Shown piece after piece: positions 55,680-57,096 of a DNA stretch of 57,096 nt. Origin of the DNA: Chara braunii (Eukaryota > Streptophyta > Charophyceae > Charales > Characeae); the NCBI GenBank assembly GCA_003427395.1, contig BFEA01000193.1:1871913-1929008 (forward strand), in the 5' to 3' direction. Each line of letters opens with the position of its first letter. Within the stretch, counting starts at the first letter, position 1. The notes beneath the pieces were generated by a model. That model ran no database searches and was not told the DNA's origin. It worked only from the letters and a program-made list of their open reading frames with translations. The position numbers and the translations under genes are program-made.

Positions 55680-56765
55680 AATGCAGATGTGTGTCAAACT
55701 CCATTTCTTGCAGAATTGTGGCCCACTAGCCAAGCATCCCCATCTACTCCGTCGATTTCTTCAAAGCAAGGAGGGGTTCGTCGTCTATGACCAAAACAAA
55801 TTTCCAATTGTATAAATATAACCCAAAATGCCTGATCTCTGCAAAGCCTCGTAACACTTCCCTTAAGGCGTTGAGTAGTTCCACTTGCAGTCGGGAACAA
55901 TCTTGGATGTGTATTCCACCACATGCTTCAGACAATAGGTCCCTTCCTGCACTAGGATGGCTGAAATGGCCTCTGCCTTACAACCGATAAAAGGACAAAA
56001 GGTTTTTCAAGGTCGGGTTGGATCAAGACGAAGGCCTAGATGAGGGTCTTCTTCAAGGTCCGAAAGACCTCGTTACACTTTTCACTCCAGATCAACGACT
56101 AAGATTTTGTTTGGTGCAGTGATCATTGAAAATCCCTTGATAAACCATCAGTAGTACGAAACTCCAGAAATGGTCAGACTTGAGTTAGGGATGTGGGAAC
56201 AATTGCTCTCGAACCGCCTCAACCTTGCGCAGGTCGGGCTTCAAACCATTAACAGTGACGATGTACCTGAGGAACAAAATCTCCTTCAAGAAGAGCTTAC
56301 TCTTCTCCATGGAACTGCCATTTCGTCAAAATTGACATCTTTTATTTTTTGAACGAAATTGAAACTGAGTTTTTTGGCCGAAAACTCGTCAAAATTTGTT
56401 GTTCCTGAGGGTCCGGCGTTTGTAAAACGCTGGACCCCCTGGCTGTACATGGACCTAGCTTGAGACCAGGTACCTCCAGGCAGTCCTACCTGGAGGTGCC
56501 TGGTCTCAAGCTAGGTCTATGTACAGCGTTTTACAAGCGCCGGACCCTCAGGAACAACAAATTTTGACGAGTTTTCGGCCAAAAAACTCGGTTTCAATTT
56601 CGTTCAAAAACTAAAAGATGTCCATTTTGACGAAATGGTTGTTATGGTAACCTTGAATCCAACATCGCTCAAACTATGCAACACCCACTCGATATGTTGC
56701 ATGCGTCCCTCATATGAATTAGAATACACCAAAATATCATTCATACACACTATGTTACTGTGTTA
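55680..56765 (-). pseudogene. Gypsy RT/RNase H relic interrupted by a MITE
   Basis: Read on the minus strand from 56765: VCMNDILVYSNSYEGRMQHIEWVLHSL and SDVGFKVTI (RT motif C degenerate, C-M-N-D instead of Y-x-D-D). The MITE follows, then MEKSKLFLKEILFLRYIVTVNGLKPDLRKVEAV, LIWSEKCNEVFRTLKKTL, VLIQPDLEKPFVL, and from 55935 REVLRGFAEIRHFGLYLY and FVLVIDDEPLLALKK (RNase H). Several stops and frameshifts are present. Sequence before motif C is not visible within the window. Lineage differs from the 8-10 kb element. Confidence 0.85.
56318..56638. mobile_element. Foldback MITE in gypsy RT
   Basis: The 321-base element is an almost perfect inverted repeat: CCATTTCGTCAAAATTGACATC at the left end and its complement (one mismatch) at the right. 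Arms of about 160 bases meet at a short centre (about 56481-56488). The middle of each arm contains GGTCCGGCGTTTGTAAAACG and the complementary CGTTTTACAAGCGCCGGACC. It encodes nothing. The gypsy reading frame is recognisable on both sides, so it is a clean insertion. I could not see an obvious target duplication. Confidence 0.9.
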
Positions 56766-56999
56766 ACGCACTGAATGCACGTTCTCGTTCAAACATGAGC
56801 GTTCAATCCCCCTCTAGGCGCGTTCAAACGCGCCACGTGGCAAGGGGTGGGCAAATATCGAAAGCGCGCTCCCTGCCAGTATGCGCGCATCGTGCACCAC
56901 CCGGGGGCACCTGGCATTCAGAAAAAGAAGGGAAAAAACCCATAAAATACACCCCCCCCGCTCCCCTCCTCTCCCCCTAACCCCTTCCACAATCCATTG

Positions 57000-57000
<1 letters not shown>

Positions 57001-57043
<43 letters not shown>
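57001..57043. repeat. (CA)n microsatellite
   Basis: About 21 CA units, preceded by C-rich sequence (56950-56985) and followed by GATTGATTGATTG-type sequence to the window end. Confidence 0.98.
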
Positions 57044-57044
<1 letters not shown>

Positions 57045-57096
57045 ACTGATCGATTCAATCAATGGATCGAGCCGATTGATTGATTGAACCGATCAC

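Overview
The window looks like repeat-dominated nuclear DNA of a eukaryote, most plausibly a plant or streptophyte alga. This rests on degenerate Ty3/gypsy polyproteins, a plant-type L1 LINE with a zf-RVT-like C-terminus, hAT-like insertions, foldback MITEs and many microsatellites. A charophyte such as Chara is only a guess. There is no rRNA gene, no clean tRNA gene and no intact protein gene. The one possible cellular coding segment is an exon-like open stretch on the minus strand near 48.4-48.8 kb.

Layout. 1-8.0 kb: a 91-bp satellite, a purine microsatellite, C/T-rich sequence and several GC-rich minisatellites. 8.0-10.9 kb: a decayed minus-strand gypsy pol (pre-RT, RT, RNase H, integrase zinc finger). 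10.9-18.5 kb: copy A (+) of a large non-coding, hairpin-rich repeat, interrupted by a gapped hAT element. 18.5-22.3 kb: a minus-strand gypsy gag/protease relic preceded by its own leader (copy D). 22.3-24.7 kb: tandem repeats, inverted copies of an upstream module, tRNA-like modules and a short plus-strand integrase fragment. 24.7-32.7 kb and 32.7-40.3 kb: copies B and C of the same large repeat, head to tail with a period of about 8,028 bp. 41.3-46.4 kb: two L1-type LINE 3' parts in a row, the second containing an N gap flanked by an exact duplication. 46.4-57.1 kb: AT-richer sequence with two more gypsy relics, a foldback MITE inside one of them, LINE/SINE 3' tails, a 414-bp tandem duplication and a CA microsatellite.

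The main discovery candidate is the hairpin-rich repeat (A, B, C, D). In D it runs directly into a gypsy gag start codon, so it is best read as a very long structured 5' leader or LTR-leader of a gypsy family. A and C carry the same leader with the gag ATG changed to ACG and gag cut off after about 20 bases, so they look like non-autonomous derivatives. Each plus-strand copy has an upstream module, a second hairpin family, a 150-bp box with 30 identical bases in all three copies, an array of hairpins with an invariant ATAAGTT-type loop and different stems, and a tandem repeat built on GAAGCGCTGCC (about 123 bp in A and C, shorter in B). Further hairpins follow in the gag-proximal leader. Stem bases change in pairs between hairpins and between copies, while the loop stays fixed. 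That is the signature of selection, or at least a generating process, acting on RNA or cruciform structure.

Coordinates of repeat modules are good to about 10-30 bases unless a motif is named exactly. All alignments were made by eye.
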